This document shows positions 32,161 to 42,429 of a stretch of 64,000 nucleotides of DNA, piece by piece (within the stretch, counting starts at the first letter, position 1; the number at the start of each line of letters is the position of its first letter). Under the pieces are notes generated by a model. It was given only the letters and a program-made list of their open reading frames with translations, had not been told where the DNA came from and made no database searches. This DNA comes from Symbiodinium microadriaticum (lineage: Eukaryota > Sar > Dinophyceae > Suessiales > Symbiodiniaceae). Where the stretch lies: positions 259,518-323,517 of the forward strand of contig LSRX01000541.1 in NCBI GenBank assembly GCA_001939145.1. Reading direction: 5' to 3'. The position numbers were made by a program, and so were the translations under genes.

Positions 32161-32617
32161 AAGCCGAAAGCACTGGCTCGCAGGTGCCTGGCATGCAGCC
32201 AACTGCACCTCTTCGCTTGGACAACCCTGCTGAAGTGAACAACTTGGACAGGCCGCCAGGGCATCTTCGGCATGTTCAAGCTGCCAACCATCCAGCCAAC
32301 CAGCCCATGATCTAGCAATGGAAGCCTTTATGCAAGGCTCAAACGCAGCGTTGGACAGAATTAAATGGATATCGAATTGACTAGCCAAGCCGACATTCCA
32401 AGTGCCAATGGCCTGGTTAAAAGCCTTCGCGAGATAGAACATGCCGGCCATGTTTGTCACTGCAGAAGTGGGATACTTCTACAGTGACAAACATGGGCTA
32501 CATGTTCCGTTATGCTAAGGCTTTCAACCAGCCCAATGGGCTGGTTCAAAGCCTTAGCATAATCGAACTTTGCACGCAGATGGGGGTTTCTCGATCTTGC
32601 GTCAGACACGTGAAAAG
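32140..32617 (-). pseudogene. DUF285 (BspA-like) repeat gene with one motif inverted
   Basis: Minus-strand frame from 32617 reads QPLAFHVSDARSRN...AKFDYAKALNQPIG. After a 66-bp block, a second frame reads TSAVTNMAGMFYLAKAFNQA then IGTWNVG. The ...TNMxxMFxxAKAFNQPIGxWxV... pattern is the DUF285/BspA-like leucine-rich repeat of surface and secreted proteins. The block between (about 32470-32535) encodes WDTSTVTNMGYMFRYAKAFN on the plus strand, i.e. a normal repeat unit facing the wrong way, with palindromic junctions at both ends. Unless the block is spliced out, the minus-strand frame is broken there. Downstream, FDIHLILSNAAFEPCIKASI continues but departs from the repeat consensus. Confidence 0.7.
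32449..32562. repeat. Paired palindromes around the inverted DUF285 unit
   Basis: Junction 1: arms 32449-32468 and 32476-32495, one mismatch, 7-bp loop. Junction 2: arms 32510-32535 and 32537-32562, one mismatch, 1-base loop. They arise because adjacent units of a tandem coding repeat face each other. Confidence 0.92.
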
Positions 32618-33039
32618 CGAGCGGCTGTTAGCGATATGGCTTTAACTGTACAAGCAATACCGCAAGCAATACCGCAGAGGGGATTCAGGGCTCTTTAGGG
32701 GCTTAGGGCTTCATTAGGGGAGTCGTCAAGGTTCAGGCCCCTGCCCATATAACCCCAAGTAGTAGGATCCTTCGTTTTACGGGCCCCTAATCAAGGTATA
32801 CCGCTGCTTGCACGAAGTCCCAAATAACCACCACACAACCTCATGTAGAAGTTGTATGCAACAGCACTACTGATCCCCCAAACAACAACCCTGAAACTCC
32901 TAGACACCGCGTAATCGGCAGCCAAAGCCATGTTAAACACCTGCGTACACCCCCCGGATCCTTCAAGCCAGGAGCGTTTGGTTCTAAGTTCTAAGGCTTT
33001 ACGCTGCCATGCAGCTTTTCTGGCATCGGCTGTGGGGAA

Positions 33040-33420
33040 CGGCCCTAAACCCTAAACGCCTAAACCCCTAAACCCTAAACCCCCAAGCCCTTACACCCCT
33101 AAACCCCTAAACCCCTACACCCCTAAACCCCTAAACCCCTAAACCCCTACACCCCTAAACCCTAAAAAGCTTTCCGTGAAGGGCCTGGGCCTTCCGGTGA
33201 GCCTTTAGGGGTCTCGGGGCCCAGGGTCGGCAGCCTCTAGGGTTTTAGGGCTCAGTTTAGGGTTGTAGAGTTTTAGGGTTTGGGATTTAGGGTTTAGGGT
33301 TTAGGATTTTGGATAGGGTTTAGGGTTTAAGGTTTAGGCCCGGCTGCGGTTTAGGTTTAGGGTTTAGGGCCGTTTAGGATTTAGGGTTTAAGGATTAGGG
33401 CTTAGGGCCAGCCCACAGAG
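33040..33420. other. Telomere-like tract, no gene
   Basis: CCCCTAAA/CCCCTACA octamer runs to about 33170, then TTTAGGG on the other strand. Confidence 0.85.
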
Positions 33421-33453
33421 CCCATGCACATTGCGCATGGAGCCGGGAGCAAC

Positions 33454-34206
33454 TCAGATGTTCAGCTGCTGTAGGTACTGCTCAGTCAAGGAGCTGAGCT
33501 GTGTCAGCCGGACACCTCGAGACTCTGCATCTTTCAGAACTGACTTTGCCACCCTCAGCCTGTGCCTGCTCGTCCCCTTACGCCGAATACGGACATCATC
33601 CACCGTCCAGGCTGCCGTGAGACGAGCCGGAAACAAAGCACCCAGGAATGTTTCTATGAACACCTTGTTGGGAATGACACCCTTGTCTGCCATACTGGAC
33701 AGGATGCCTTCAAGCTCATCCGGCAGAGCCTGTCGGTGAGCTCCTGCTACGTTGGCGAAAGTGACAACGCTCGGTTGCAAGCCTTTGCTGAGCATGTCCT
33801 CCAACAAATACAGACCGTGCCAGTTTGTGACATCCATTACTCCTCCGCGATCAATGCATGCAAAAGCTCCGACGATTCCAACCACCACAAGGCAGCTATG
33901 TAACACATGGCTGCCTTGTGGCGATTGGAATGGATCGCGGAGGAGTAATGGATGTCACAAACTGGCACGGTCTCATTTACCATAAACAGAAACAGATGCA
34001 GCTCCTTCGATGTCACCCATCTCGCTGGCTGCATCAATCCGAGCTGTGGCAAGAAACTTGTTGACCCATCCATTAGCACGAACCTCCTGCCAGATTGAAT
34101 CGACTGCAGTGCTGTCCTGCAACTTGCCGAAGATTTTCATGCCGTGAAGCAGAATGACTACGGTCTTGGAATGTAGCGTTTCTTGGGAGAGTTTCTGGCG
34201 GTTTTC
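33454..34206 (-). pseudogene. PPR protein C-terminal exons interrupted by an inverted copy
   Basis: Exon 34206-about 33985 (acceptor ATACAG|GAA) encodes KTVVILLHGMKIFGKLQDST, VDSIWQEVRANGWVNKFLAT and IDAASEMGDIEGAASV. The 3' block to the stop at 33454 encodes LYLLEDMLSKGLQPSVVTFA, ILSSMADKGVIPNKVFIETF and a basic tail ending SSLTEQYLQQLNI. Both match pentatricopeptide repeats, helical hairpins that bind organelle RNA. Between them a PPR unit, DIHYSSAI...HKAAM, occurs twice face to face: once on the minus strand lacking eight codons, and once, complete, on the plus strand. Either this hairpin is an intron or the gene is broken; no AG|G acceptor fits the motif junction, so I favour disruption. 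Confidence 0.65.
33813..33972. repeat. Inverted repeat of a PPR coding unit
   Basis: Outer arms 33813-33852 and 33933-33972 are perfect 40-bp reverse complements. Inner arms 33874-33901 and 33905-33931 match with small indels around a 3-bp loop. The left arm has an extra ~22 bp coding for ACKSSDD. Confidence 0.95.
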
Positions 34207-34733
34207 CTGTATATAAGGGCTTCATACGGTTCAGGGTTTAGGGTTTAGGGTTTAGGGTATGGGTCCCGGAAGGATCCCTTTACGGGTTCCTATAAAGGTC
34301 CCCATGGCAGCCCCTTTCTGGATCCCTTTGCAGGTTTAGGGCTGTGGGGTTTAAGGATTGAGTGTTAAGGGTTTCATTAGTAGGCTTTCTGTGAGCTGAA
34401 GAACAAGTTGCATTGAGCTTAAGCACTGCTACAAACTTGAAACATAAGGCTGCGGGTGTAAGATTCCGGACTAGCGCGTTCAGGGTTCAGAACTTAAGAC
34501 GGATCGCGAATTGTCACTTCGGAGGTCAGGCTCGTTTATCGGGTTTAGAGTTTAGGGTTTAGGGGTTTAGGGGTTTGGGGTTTAGGGTTTAGGGCTTTAA
34601 GGTTAAAGTTCAGGGGTTTAGGGGTTCGTGTACCGGTTTTTATGGGCTGAGTTTGACAAGCAGAAGCCAGCATGCAACGCCACGATGAATCCCACACCCC
34701 GAGTTCCCCCTACGAGTTTCCGATGTCCATCGC

Positions 34734-34858
34734 CACTTGGAGGCTCAGAGGACTTAGTAAGTCGGTTATAAGTAGGGTTATAAGCCAAATAACTCCATTT
34801 AGGGTACTCATAAACTCTACACATAACCTACTTCCTAAGTCCCCTGGACCTCCAAGTA
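34734..34858. mobile_element. Element A, copy 7
   Basis: Full length: CACTTGGAGGCTCAGAGGAC...AAGTCCCCTGGACCTCCAAG. Confidence 0.88.
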
Positions 34859-35402
34859 ACCCAGCTTACATAAACCCAAACCTTTAACCCTTACACCCTG
34901 AACCCCGGAGAACTCGAACCCACGCCCTGAACCCCAAACCCCTAAACCCCTATTATCAGCCCCAAACCCCAAACCATATTATGGTTTATGATAAACCCCA
35001 AACCCCAAACCCTAAACCCCTAAAGCCCCCAATCCTGAAGGAACCCTAAAGGAGAAAAGGACGCCACAGCTCCGCGGATCCTAATCCTGGTCTGGCCCAG
35101 CGGCAGTCCGGATCGTTTGCTCGCTTGGAACATTGCCCTTCCTCGGGTTAGAGTTCAGAGTTTAGGGTTTAGGGTTTAGAGTTTATTGTTTAAGGTTCAG
35201 GGTTTAGGATTTAGGGTTTAGGGTTTAGGATTTAGGGTTTCGGATTTAGGCTTAGGGTTTAGAGTTTAGGGTTTAGGGTTCAGGGTTTAGGATTTAAGGT
35301 TCAGGGTTTAGGGTTTCGGGTGTTTCTGTTGGTTCCTTTGCCGATTTTCCATTGGGTGTGTAGGGTGTAGGGTTTGAATTTTCGAGTGTGGGCTGTAAGG
35401 TA

Positions 35403-35495
35403 TACCTGTATCCCCAAACCCTACAAAATAGTAGGTTGTGACCCCTTTAATTTTCATGTCTAACCCTAAAACAGTAGGTGTTTGGATCCCCAGGT
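35403..35495 (-). mobile_element. Element E, copy 3
   Basis: Reverse orientation; CCAAACCCTACAAAATAGTA...GTAGGTGTTTGGATCCCCAG. Confidence 0.85.
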
Positions 35496-35650
35496 AAGGC
35501 CTTAGCGTTTTTTGGGGTGTAGGGGCCACGAAGAAGCAGAACGAGGCAGATATGATTGAAAAACCATGATGATGGCACTGATGGAATCTAAGCACAGCCA
35601 CCCTAAACCCCTAAACCCCGAAACCGTAAACTCGAAACCCCTAAACTAAA

Positions 35651-35766
35651 GGAAACTACAGGTGGGGAGCTTAGGGTATATAGCGCTTCCATAAGGCTTC
35701 TATAAGGCATATAGACCTTCTATAAGGCTCCTATAGCGGTAACTCCCCACCTGAAAATGTCCTAGA
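35651..35766 (+). mobile_element. Element D, copy 5
   Basis: GGAAACTACAGGTGGGGAGC...GTAACTCCCCACCTGAAAAT-GTCCTAG; full length. Confidence 0.88.
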
Positions 35767-36119
35767 CTAAACCCTAAACCCCAAGCACAACCGACCTCTG
35801 GGGGCTATTCATACTTCAAGACAGGTCATAACCTGCAAAGCAGGAGCCAGCCACCACTTGCGGTGCTTTGGCCCTGATAGGCAGAAAAGTGAACATGATT
35901 TTCGCCGACGCATCAATCGAGCTGGGCTCTTCCAACTATTGACTCTCGCCCTCCCGACATCAGAACCGCGCGACCCTGACCCGAAGGTGTTCGGCGAACG
36001 CCGCTTCGATCTCGAGACGAGATAAAGTCCGTCAATGGCTAAACCTGAGCCAAGATTGGCCTGCGAATGGCTTCGATGCCTAACGGAGTAAACATCTTCC
36101 GCAATCTGACATAGATATA

Positions 36120-36125
36120 CTTATG

Positions 36126-36157
<32 letters not shown>

Positions 36158-36172
36158 GAGAGAGAGAGAGAT
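36120..36172. repeat. (TA)n(GA)n microsatellite
   Basis: TATATA runs followed by GAGAGA. Confidence 0.95.
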
Positions 36173-36259
36173 CATACATGCATGTACAGCATCTACCACA
36201 CGCGCACGAGCATATACATATACATACACGCTAATTATAGCAAATCGCGACATTGCCAC

Positions 36260-37056
36260 CTATGACACTGCGGAAGCTCCGCTGGAAAATCTACGAGACT
36301 CCTTCCCGCCGAAGTTCAGCTTGTACAGGTCTCCCAGCTCCCGGCTGAGCCGGCTTGACTCGCAAACCATCGGCACGGCCAGGACACGACCGTCGTCCAA
36401 GAAAACCTGGCACTGACACCGACAGGACCGACAAACACGGTGGCAAGCGTGAGGGCAGCGGTCGAGGGAAAAGCACTTGCCTCGCGATGGCAGGCAACTT
36501 CATTTATCTTCCTCCCACGAAACCTGGGTGCCTGCAGCTTTGCATGGCCTTCTGAAGTTTCACATTCACCCGACCCTTCTCGTGACTTGCAAGATCACGC
36601 CAAGCCATAGCAGCCGGCCTCGGAAGAGTAGAGCGGCAACATGCCGACCACTTGCCGCCGGGTCTCGGCGTCAAGGAGGGTAAAAATTATTTTCAGCACC
36701 TTGGCTGCGTGTAATTGCATCTCAAGCCTTGCCCATAGCCCGCTCGTCAGTGAGACTCAGAGAAAACTCAATGAGGCCTGAAGCTCCTTGGTACGGTTAC
36801 TCGTCGGCACCCGAAAGCCGCAGAGCAGAGAGACCAGGGCGCTTCTTTCCTCACTCCAAGATTGTGAATTCTTCAACGAATCAACTACAGCGCACATAGA
36901 AGCCTCCCCATCCAAAATCACATCGAACTGGCGGAGGTTCATGTTACCGCTGCCAGCAGCAAGCGCTGTAATGAAGCCGGGCTTCAACTGCAGAGTCCCT
37001 TGCACAAGCTCTACAGGCGCCACGCGTCTCCCCTCCCCCCCCCCCAAGAAGTCGGC
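36260..37056 (-). CDS. Cysteine-rich protein, three C-terminal exons
   Basis: Exon 37056-36778 (93 codons; acceptor TATAAG|GCC) encodes VAPVELVQGTLQLKPGFITA, NLRQFDVILDGEASMCAVVD and SEERSALVSLLCGFRVPTSN. Exon 36699-36606 (acceptor CCAAG|GTG) encodes VLKIIFTLLDAETRRQVVGM and LPLYSSEAGCY. Exon 36480-36260 (acceptor GCGAG|GCA) encodes KCFSLDRCPHACHRVCRSCR-CQCQVFLDDG, RVLAVPMVCESSRLSRELGD and LYKLNFGGKESR, then TAG. Both introns have GC donors (CAG|GCC, TATG|GCT), and the joins stay in frame for 197 residues plus stop. Eight cysteines and two histidines within about 25 residues suggest a metal-binding knuckle; the first two exons look helical. No family recognised. The N-terminus lies upstream of 37056. 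Confidence 0.72.
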
Positions 37057-37972
37057 CTTATACCTTACAGCCCCGCACTCGAAAGTTAAATCCCTACAAC
37101 CTACAGACCCAATGGAATCCATAAAGGAACCAGCAGAACTACTCTCCGCACCCTGAACCCTGAACCCTAAACCCCAAAACCCTAACCCACCAATAAACCC
37201 CCAACCCCTAAACCCCAAAACCCCAAACCCTAAGCCGCTGGTGTCAGAGCAGCGAGTTCAGACCCCTCGGCAGCAGCTTCTGTGAGTCACTCGCTGCTTC
37301 AGGTCGCTGAGCTGTTGAATCTGCTGCTTAGGGTTTTGGGGTTTTGGGGCTTTGGGGTTTTGGGGCTTTGGGGTTTAGGGTTTAGGGTTGAGGGTTTAGG
37401 GTTTTAGGGCTTTAGAGTTAAGGGGTTTGGGTTTAGGGTTTAGGGTTGAGGGTTACCCTAAATAAACCGGAAACGTTAAACCCTAAACCCTCTCATCTTG
37501 TCCCGCACATTCTACTGCGTCTGGGCACGATCTTTGGCGGTCTCATATATCAAGCAGCGCATATCCGATGTAGGGATGTAGGATTTAGGGTTCAGGGTTC
37601 ATGGTTTGGGGTTTGGGGTTCAGGCTTTCGGTCATGCCTTTTGCCAGAACCCCACATTCCAGCCAAGAGTCTGCAGTGCTAGACTGCTGAAAGCCTAAAC
37701 CCCAAACCCTAAACCCCAAATCCTAAACCCCAAATCCTAAACCCTAAACCCTAAACCCCAAACCCTGCCCTAAAGCAGTGAAACCTTAGGCCCCAACCCC
37801 GAACCAACAGTTGCGTGCTTTAGGGTTTCGGATGTAGAGTTTAGGGCTTATCGGCTCCACTTCAAGGTTCGGAGAACTTAGTTTTGCTGTGGCTCATGAC
37901 GGTGTCTATAGTGTTGTGTAACGTTGCTGTATGGGATTTCTAAAGCTTTGGCGACATTAGGGTTCAGGGTTT

Positions 37973-37973
37973 N
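37973..37973. other. Single-base N in assembly
   Basis: Isolated N, as also at 649, 9806, 52950 and 58529; several sit where repeat families abut abruptly. Confidence 0.9.
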
Positions 37974-38310
37974 GCCCGATGGCTTTGAAGGTTTTAGGGT
38001 TTGGGCTTTTGGGGCTTCAGGGGGGTTGGGGTGTAGGCTTGAGGTTGCAAAGCCCTGAACCCAAAACCTTTAAGCCTTAAACCCTATCCCTAAACCCCAC
38101 AACCCTAAACCCTAAACCAAAACCCTAAAACCCCAAAACCCTAAACCCCTATAAGTCGGGACTTAGTGCGGTGGACTCCCTTCAATACTCACAGCATCTT
38201 CACTCCCCAAGCTGCACGAAAGACGGTTTGCCTAGGGTTCAGAGTTTGGGGTTTAGAGTTTAGGGTTTAGGGTTTAGGGTAGCTTGGGGTTTAGGGCTTA
38301 CGGTACGTAG

Positions 38311-38433
38311 GTCGCTAGAAATTTAGAAAGCAAGGCCATGGACGATCTTGTGCCACAGGCTAAACGCGGCCAAGGGCTTTTGGGAGTCATACAAGGGCCT
38401 GTAAAGCTGGTTAGGGTGGTAGATTTCCTCTAA
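38311..38433 (+). CDS. Terminal exon, amphipathic C-terminus
   Basis: Acceptor ACGTAG|GTC; VARNLESKAMDDLVPQAKRG then QGLLGVIQGPVKLVRVVDFL and TAA (38431-38433), 40 residues in phase 0. The GxGLLGVIxxPVxxVVDF-like end is faintly reminiscent of the C-terminal region of VPS13-type lipid-transfer proteins; treat that as a guess. Coding status itself is well supported. Confidence 0.6.
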   Translation, partial: VARNLESKAMDDLVPQAKRGQGLLGVIQGPVKLVRVVDFL

Positions 38434-38575
38434 ACCCTAAACCCTCTAGTAATGCTGTTGTTATAGTATCAAACCCTGAGGAATGACGTTACTTCTCATG
38501 CAGGCCCGTCTAGGACTTCAAGAATCATGCAGGCGCACGGTAGAGAGGGTTTATGGTGTGGAATCCGGCTGATAC

Positions 38576-38680
38576 GGTTGATGATAGAAATCCTTAGCAT
38601 GACCGCAAGGACCCTAAACTATGGGAATTGTGGTATATTCCTTATTATGGGTAGTGCAGGATTTATATTATCAACCGTAG
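38576..38680 (-). mobile_element. Element C, copy 4
   Basis: Reverse orientation: GGTTGATGATAGAAATCCTT...GGATTTATATTATCAACC. Confidence 0.85.
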
Positions 38681-38689
38681 AAGGGCAGA

Positions 38690-39010
38690 ATAAAGTATAA
38701 TGCAGCACAAGACACACTGGCAAAGTATGATCTAGAGACCTGGCAAAATAGTGTTTATCAAACAATCTAAACCTGTATATAAGTTTGTATGACCTAGGAT
38801 AACATGGTGGAATTTTGCAATATAGTATAAGTTTGCGCAGTATAACTTTGCGTTCGTATGACTATAGTATAAAACAGTACAACATAGAACAACAAAGTAT
38901 ATTACAGCATGATCTACCATGATATATTATGATACGATGCGGTTTAATATGACACAGGCATAGCCTGATGCAATATGATAAGGTATGATATAATTAGTAA
39001 GATATGGTAT
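38690..39010. repeat. Degenerate TATGR/TATAGTA pentamer field
   Basis: Irregular succession of TATGATA, TATAGTATAA, GGTATGATGT and similar words, A/T-rich and without stop-free frames. Unlike the telomere-like tracts around it. Confidence 0.75.
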
Positions 39011-39168
39011 GATGTGGTATGGTGCGGTGCGGTTTATCTTCATACCGAAATGTGCGGGATGCACCTGGGTGCACCCTCGCTGCAAATGATCCCCGCCTCT
39101 CAAGCAGAAATCACCCTCGACAACCGATTCAACATTGAAGAGAGCTGAAGAACATCCAAAGCCTAAGC

Positions 39169-39399
39169 CCAGGATCCGGCGTACCCGGAACGCTTGGCAA
39201 CCTCTCCATGCGGCGGCGGAGGCTTTCCTGAGCAAGCATGTCGCGTTTCCGTTTGGGTGAACCTAACCCTAAACCCTAAACCCCCATTAAGTCGTAGGCT
39301 TGTCGAGTGACCCTTTTGGAGCACTGGCTCTTCGGCTCCCTCGGCTGTCTTGTACTGGGTCGCCATCAGCTGGCCGGTGGATTTCGAGGACGGCACCTC
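39169..39399 (-). CDS. Two probable exons
   Basis: Exon from 39399 (acceptor GAAAG|GAG) to about 39312 encodes EVPSSKSTGQLMATQYKTAE and GAEEPVLQK. Exon 39227-39169 (acceptor GCTCAG|GAA, GC donor CCTGG|GCT) encodes ESLRRRMERLPSVPGTPDPG. Donor of the first exon not fixed. Polar, probably soluble; unrecognised. Confidence 0.5.
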
Positions 39400-40108
39400 C
39401 TTTCAAGCTTCCAGCAGACACTAGCCGTCACTAGCCCCCATAGATGGGAGCCGGAGTTCTTGAGAGCCCTTTCCGCGGTCTCGCGGCTGGTGTCCCGAAG
39501 AAGCAAAACCTTCTGCGTCCCTGTCGTGCGACACACCCCACAGCGCCGCGCAGCACCTCGCGAAGCCTAGAACTAAACGTCAAAACCGAAAAACCATCCC
39601 TACACACGCTGGTCTCAAGGGCAGGCGTCCTCGGGGTTTTGGGCTTAGGTTTTACGGCTTCGGGTAGTTGGAGCTTAGGGTTTGGACTTTAGCGAAATTA
39701 GCTTCGGGTTTAGAGTCTGGGACACTAGGTTCTAAAAACCCTAAACCAGAGAGAGGCCTAATCTCTAAAAACGAACTTCCGGAGCCTAAGCCCTAACCCC
39801 TAAAGGCCCTAAACCCTTGAGGTGTAGCACTGAGGGACCGAGGAGAGGCGTGGGCCTTGGAAATCCTTTCGCGCTTTGTTAGCTTAGGGTGTAAGGTTTA
39901 GGGTTTAGGTTTTAGGGTGTAGGGTTTAGGGTTTAGGGCTTAGGGTTTAGGTTTTAGGGTTTAGGTTTTAGGATGTAGGGTTTAGGGTTTAGGGCTTAGG
40001 GTTTAGGTTTTAGGGTTTAGGTTTTAGGGTGTAGGGCTTAGGGTTTAGGTTTTGGGGTTGAGGTTTTAGGGTGTAAGGTTTAGGGTTTAAGGTTTAGGGT
40101 TTAAGGCT

Positions 40109-40204
40109 TACCGGCAACTTTCTTTTCCTACAGTTTAGCAGCCGTTACCCCATATAATTAGTCGGTAGAACCCATAAAACTGTAGGCAGGTAGAGTCCCA
40201 GGTA
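40109..40204 (-). mobile_element. Element G, copy 2
   Basis: ACCGGCAACTTTCTTTTCCT-ACAGTTTAGC...AAAACTGTAGGCAGGTAGAG-TCCCAGGT. Reverse of copy 3 at 44033-44124. Confidence 0.85.
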
Positions 40205-40400
40205 TGGTTTCTACAGCTTAGGGCATAGAAGGATTTCTCACGGTTTCAGGCTCCTGCCCGAAAAGGACACGGCCAGAAGGATTGAGGGTTGAGAACGCAG
40301 GGCGCTCAATTACCGGAGCTTCGGCTTCAGGGAGTAGGGTTCCGGGTTTAGGATTTAAGGCGTGGGGTTCAGGGTTTAGGGTTTATGGTTCAGGGTTTAG

Positions 40401-40634
40401 GGCTCCGACATCTCGATTCCGGTAGACATGAAGGAATTCCTACGCTCAGAAGCCCATGTTCCTAAACTACCAGCTGACAACCTCAAGAAGGGATTTTTGA
40501 ACCTTAAGAAATTTGTGACGCACAAGACTTATCTAAGGAAGTTCAACACGCCATATAAAAAGCAGCAATTCTCAGGCCCCTCTAACACCACGACAGTGCC
40601 ACAACAGAAGACCACTCGAAATCCCAAATCCTGA
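40401..40634 (+). CDS. Lys-rich exon
   Basis: Acceptor TTTAG|GGC, 77 residues to TGA: GSDISIPVDMKEFLRSEAHV, PKLPADNLKKGFLNLKKFVT, HKTYLRKFNTPYKKQQFSGP then a Thr/Gln-rich end. Clear protein composition. An internal Met (40428) could be a start. A GC donor (CTCAG|GCC near 40576) is possible, in which case the tail is intronic. Unrecognised. Confidence 0.6.
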   Translation, partial: GSDISIPVDMKEFLRSEAHVPKLPADNLKKGFLNLKKFVTHKTYLRKFNTPYKKQQFSGPSNTTTVPQQKTTRNPKS

Positions 40635-40902
40635 AGCCTAGACCCTAAACCCTTACCCCCACAACACCCTGAAGCCACAAACTGAAGACCCTAGACCCGA
40701 AACCCTAGCCCAGGCCCTAAAGCCGTTTTGAAGGGTTTAGGGTTTAGGGGTTTTAGGGCTTTTGGGTTTTAGGATTTAGGGTGTAGGGTTTAGGGTTTCG
40801 GGAGAACCGTCTTGAAGTCGGCTAAGCATCCGGATCGGGCAAGTCGGTAAACAGCCTGCCATCTGAGACTGTTGCGGGTTCTTATAGGGGGCTTTGGGCT
40901 TC

Positions 40903-41020
40903 TCCCAGAGAACCCAAAACCCCCTTAATTAAAGAATATACCTTTAAAAAAAACATAGGGCCTTAGTATTATGATTTGAGGTCTATTCCTTAGTTAAGGG
41001 GTATTGGGTTCTTTGGGTTT
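40903..41020 (+). mobile_element. Element H, copy 1
   Basis: Family H: CCCAGAGAACCCAAAACCCC-TTAATTAAAGAATATACC...GGTCTATTCCTTAGTTAAGG-GGTATTGGGTTCTTTGGG; about 30-bp inverted ends. Confidence 0.9.
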
Positions 41021-41245
41021 AATTAGGGGTTAAGGCTTAGGCTGTTACAGAGTTTTGATTATGGCTCTCTCGGCTCTTCGAGGCTTTATTGAGTCTCTTC
41101 AGAACAGGGTGTGTACATAATGGTCTCGTGGGATTTTTATCAAGGTGTTCTTTAAGTAAGGTTCGTGTAAGACGGCTGTATATGATTTCGCGATATGAGC
41201 TTGATACAGTATGGTACAACTCAGCAGGTACTATACAGGGATACT

Positions 41246-41362
41246 ACTGTCGATGATACAAATCTTACATGACCTTAAGGACCCTAAACTTTGCCCTAAA
41301 CTATGGGAATTGTGGTATATTCCTTATTATGTGCGTAATGCCAAGGATTTATATCATCAACC
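41246..41362 (-). mobile_element. Element C, copy 5
   Basis: TGTCGATGATACAAATCTTA...GGATTTATATCATCAACC. Confidence 0.85.
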
Positions 41363-41718
41363 CTAGTACCAGCTTCTTTTGAACCCTTTCTTAGGGATGG
41401 GGCTTTGAACATGCAGAGCTCGCGGTCCTTCTGATGGGAACCCTACTACTTTTTCATCTGGAGGGGGGGGGGGGGCTGAAGGTCCCGGGATTTCAGGTTT
41501 AGGGCTCTGGGGCTTTAGGGCTTTAGGGCCTAAGCTTTTTAGGATGCTTTCGGGATTAGGGCATAGAGCCAGAGTGCAGGGCTTAGGGCTTAGGGGTTTA
41601 GGGGTTCAAGACTTGTAGCTTACTTGTCCAGTATCCCCGGGGAGCTAAAGGTTAACCATTGAGATGATGAGCGAATGATGGTGACCCAGAAAAAGGAGGA
41701 AGGTTGCCTGCTCTACCA

Positions 41719-41822
41719 CTACTTCGAGGCTAAGTGGGGTTATAATTGGGGTAACTCTTTTTTGGGGGTACTTGTAACTCTACTTACAACCTACATACTA
41801 AGTCCCCTGGGCCTCCAAGTAA
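41719..41822. mobile_element. Element A, copy 8 (left arm deleted in part)
   Basis: ACTTCGAGGCTAAGTGGGGT...TAAGTCCCCTGGGCCTCCAA-GTAA. The exon at 41843 starts 20 bp downstream, consistent with an intronic position. Confidence 0.78.
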
Positions 41823-41842
41823 GACCGCCATGAAGCGCCCAG

Positions 41843-42053
41843 GACCGGGGAGTCAACCAGCAACTGCAGCAGGGGCCATGGAGACCGTCTTCACGTCTCT
41901 CACTCTATCAGAGTTCTCGGCTTCGTTCTTCGGCGGCAGCGAAATCTGCCGTAAGGCCTGCCACTGAATCAAGTGCTGTGAAATCATCATTTGCCAGTTC
42001 TGCGGCTCCTGCTGTGAAGAAACCCCCGAATACCATTATCGGACCCATATATG
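41843..42053 (+). CDS. Ala/Ser/Lys-rich exon
   Basis: Acceptor CCCAG|GAC opens a phase-0 frame: DRGVNQQLQQGPWRPSSRLS, SSRLRSSAAAKSAVRPATES, AVKSSFASSAAPAVKKPPNT, IIGPIY, then a GT donor (TATATG|GTATCC). Low-complexity basic composition, as in linker or nucleic-acid-associated regions. It has no ATG, so it is internal. A competing frame (METVFTSLTLSEFSASFFGG) is shorter. Confidence 0.6.
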
Positions 42054-42322
42054 GTATCCCTAACTCTTGCAGGGATTAGGGCTCCTGGACTCATGACTAC
42101 CGCAGCGGTAGGAGTACTGTAGCAACCCCTTACAGTCGGCAGTCCCTGTATAGTGCTACGGTAGTATAGCTCACAGTCATATACCCCGAAACCCCATTCT
42201 ACGCATCAAGGACCCCCGGACGGGGGAGCACCGGCGTAGCGCTTGCGGGATTAAAGAGCCCCAAACCCTTTACCGAAGCTTCTAAAAGCTTCGGGGGTGC
42301 ATCACCTTATAATGAGGATAGG

Positions 42323-42424
42323 TCTTGGAGGCCCAGGGGGAACTTAGTCAGTCGAGTCATAGTTGGGGTAGCTCCATTTCGGGTAGTTACAGCTCTACTG
42401 ACAATCGGCATGCAAGGTCCAAGA
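42323..42424. mobile_element. Element A, copy 9 (diverged)
   Basis: CTTGGAGGCCCAGGGGGAAC left arm intact; right arm degraded (GGCATGCAAGGTCCAAGAC). Confidence 0.7.
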
Positions 42425-42429
42425 CATGG

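Noticed and set aside
34672-34887. ORFs across element A7
   Set aside because: They read through the inverted-repeat element and its flanking CCCTAAA tract.
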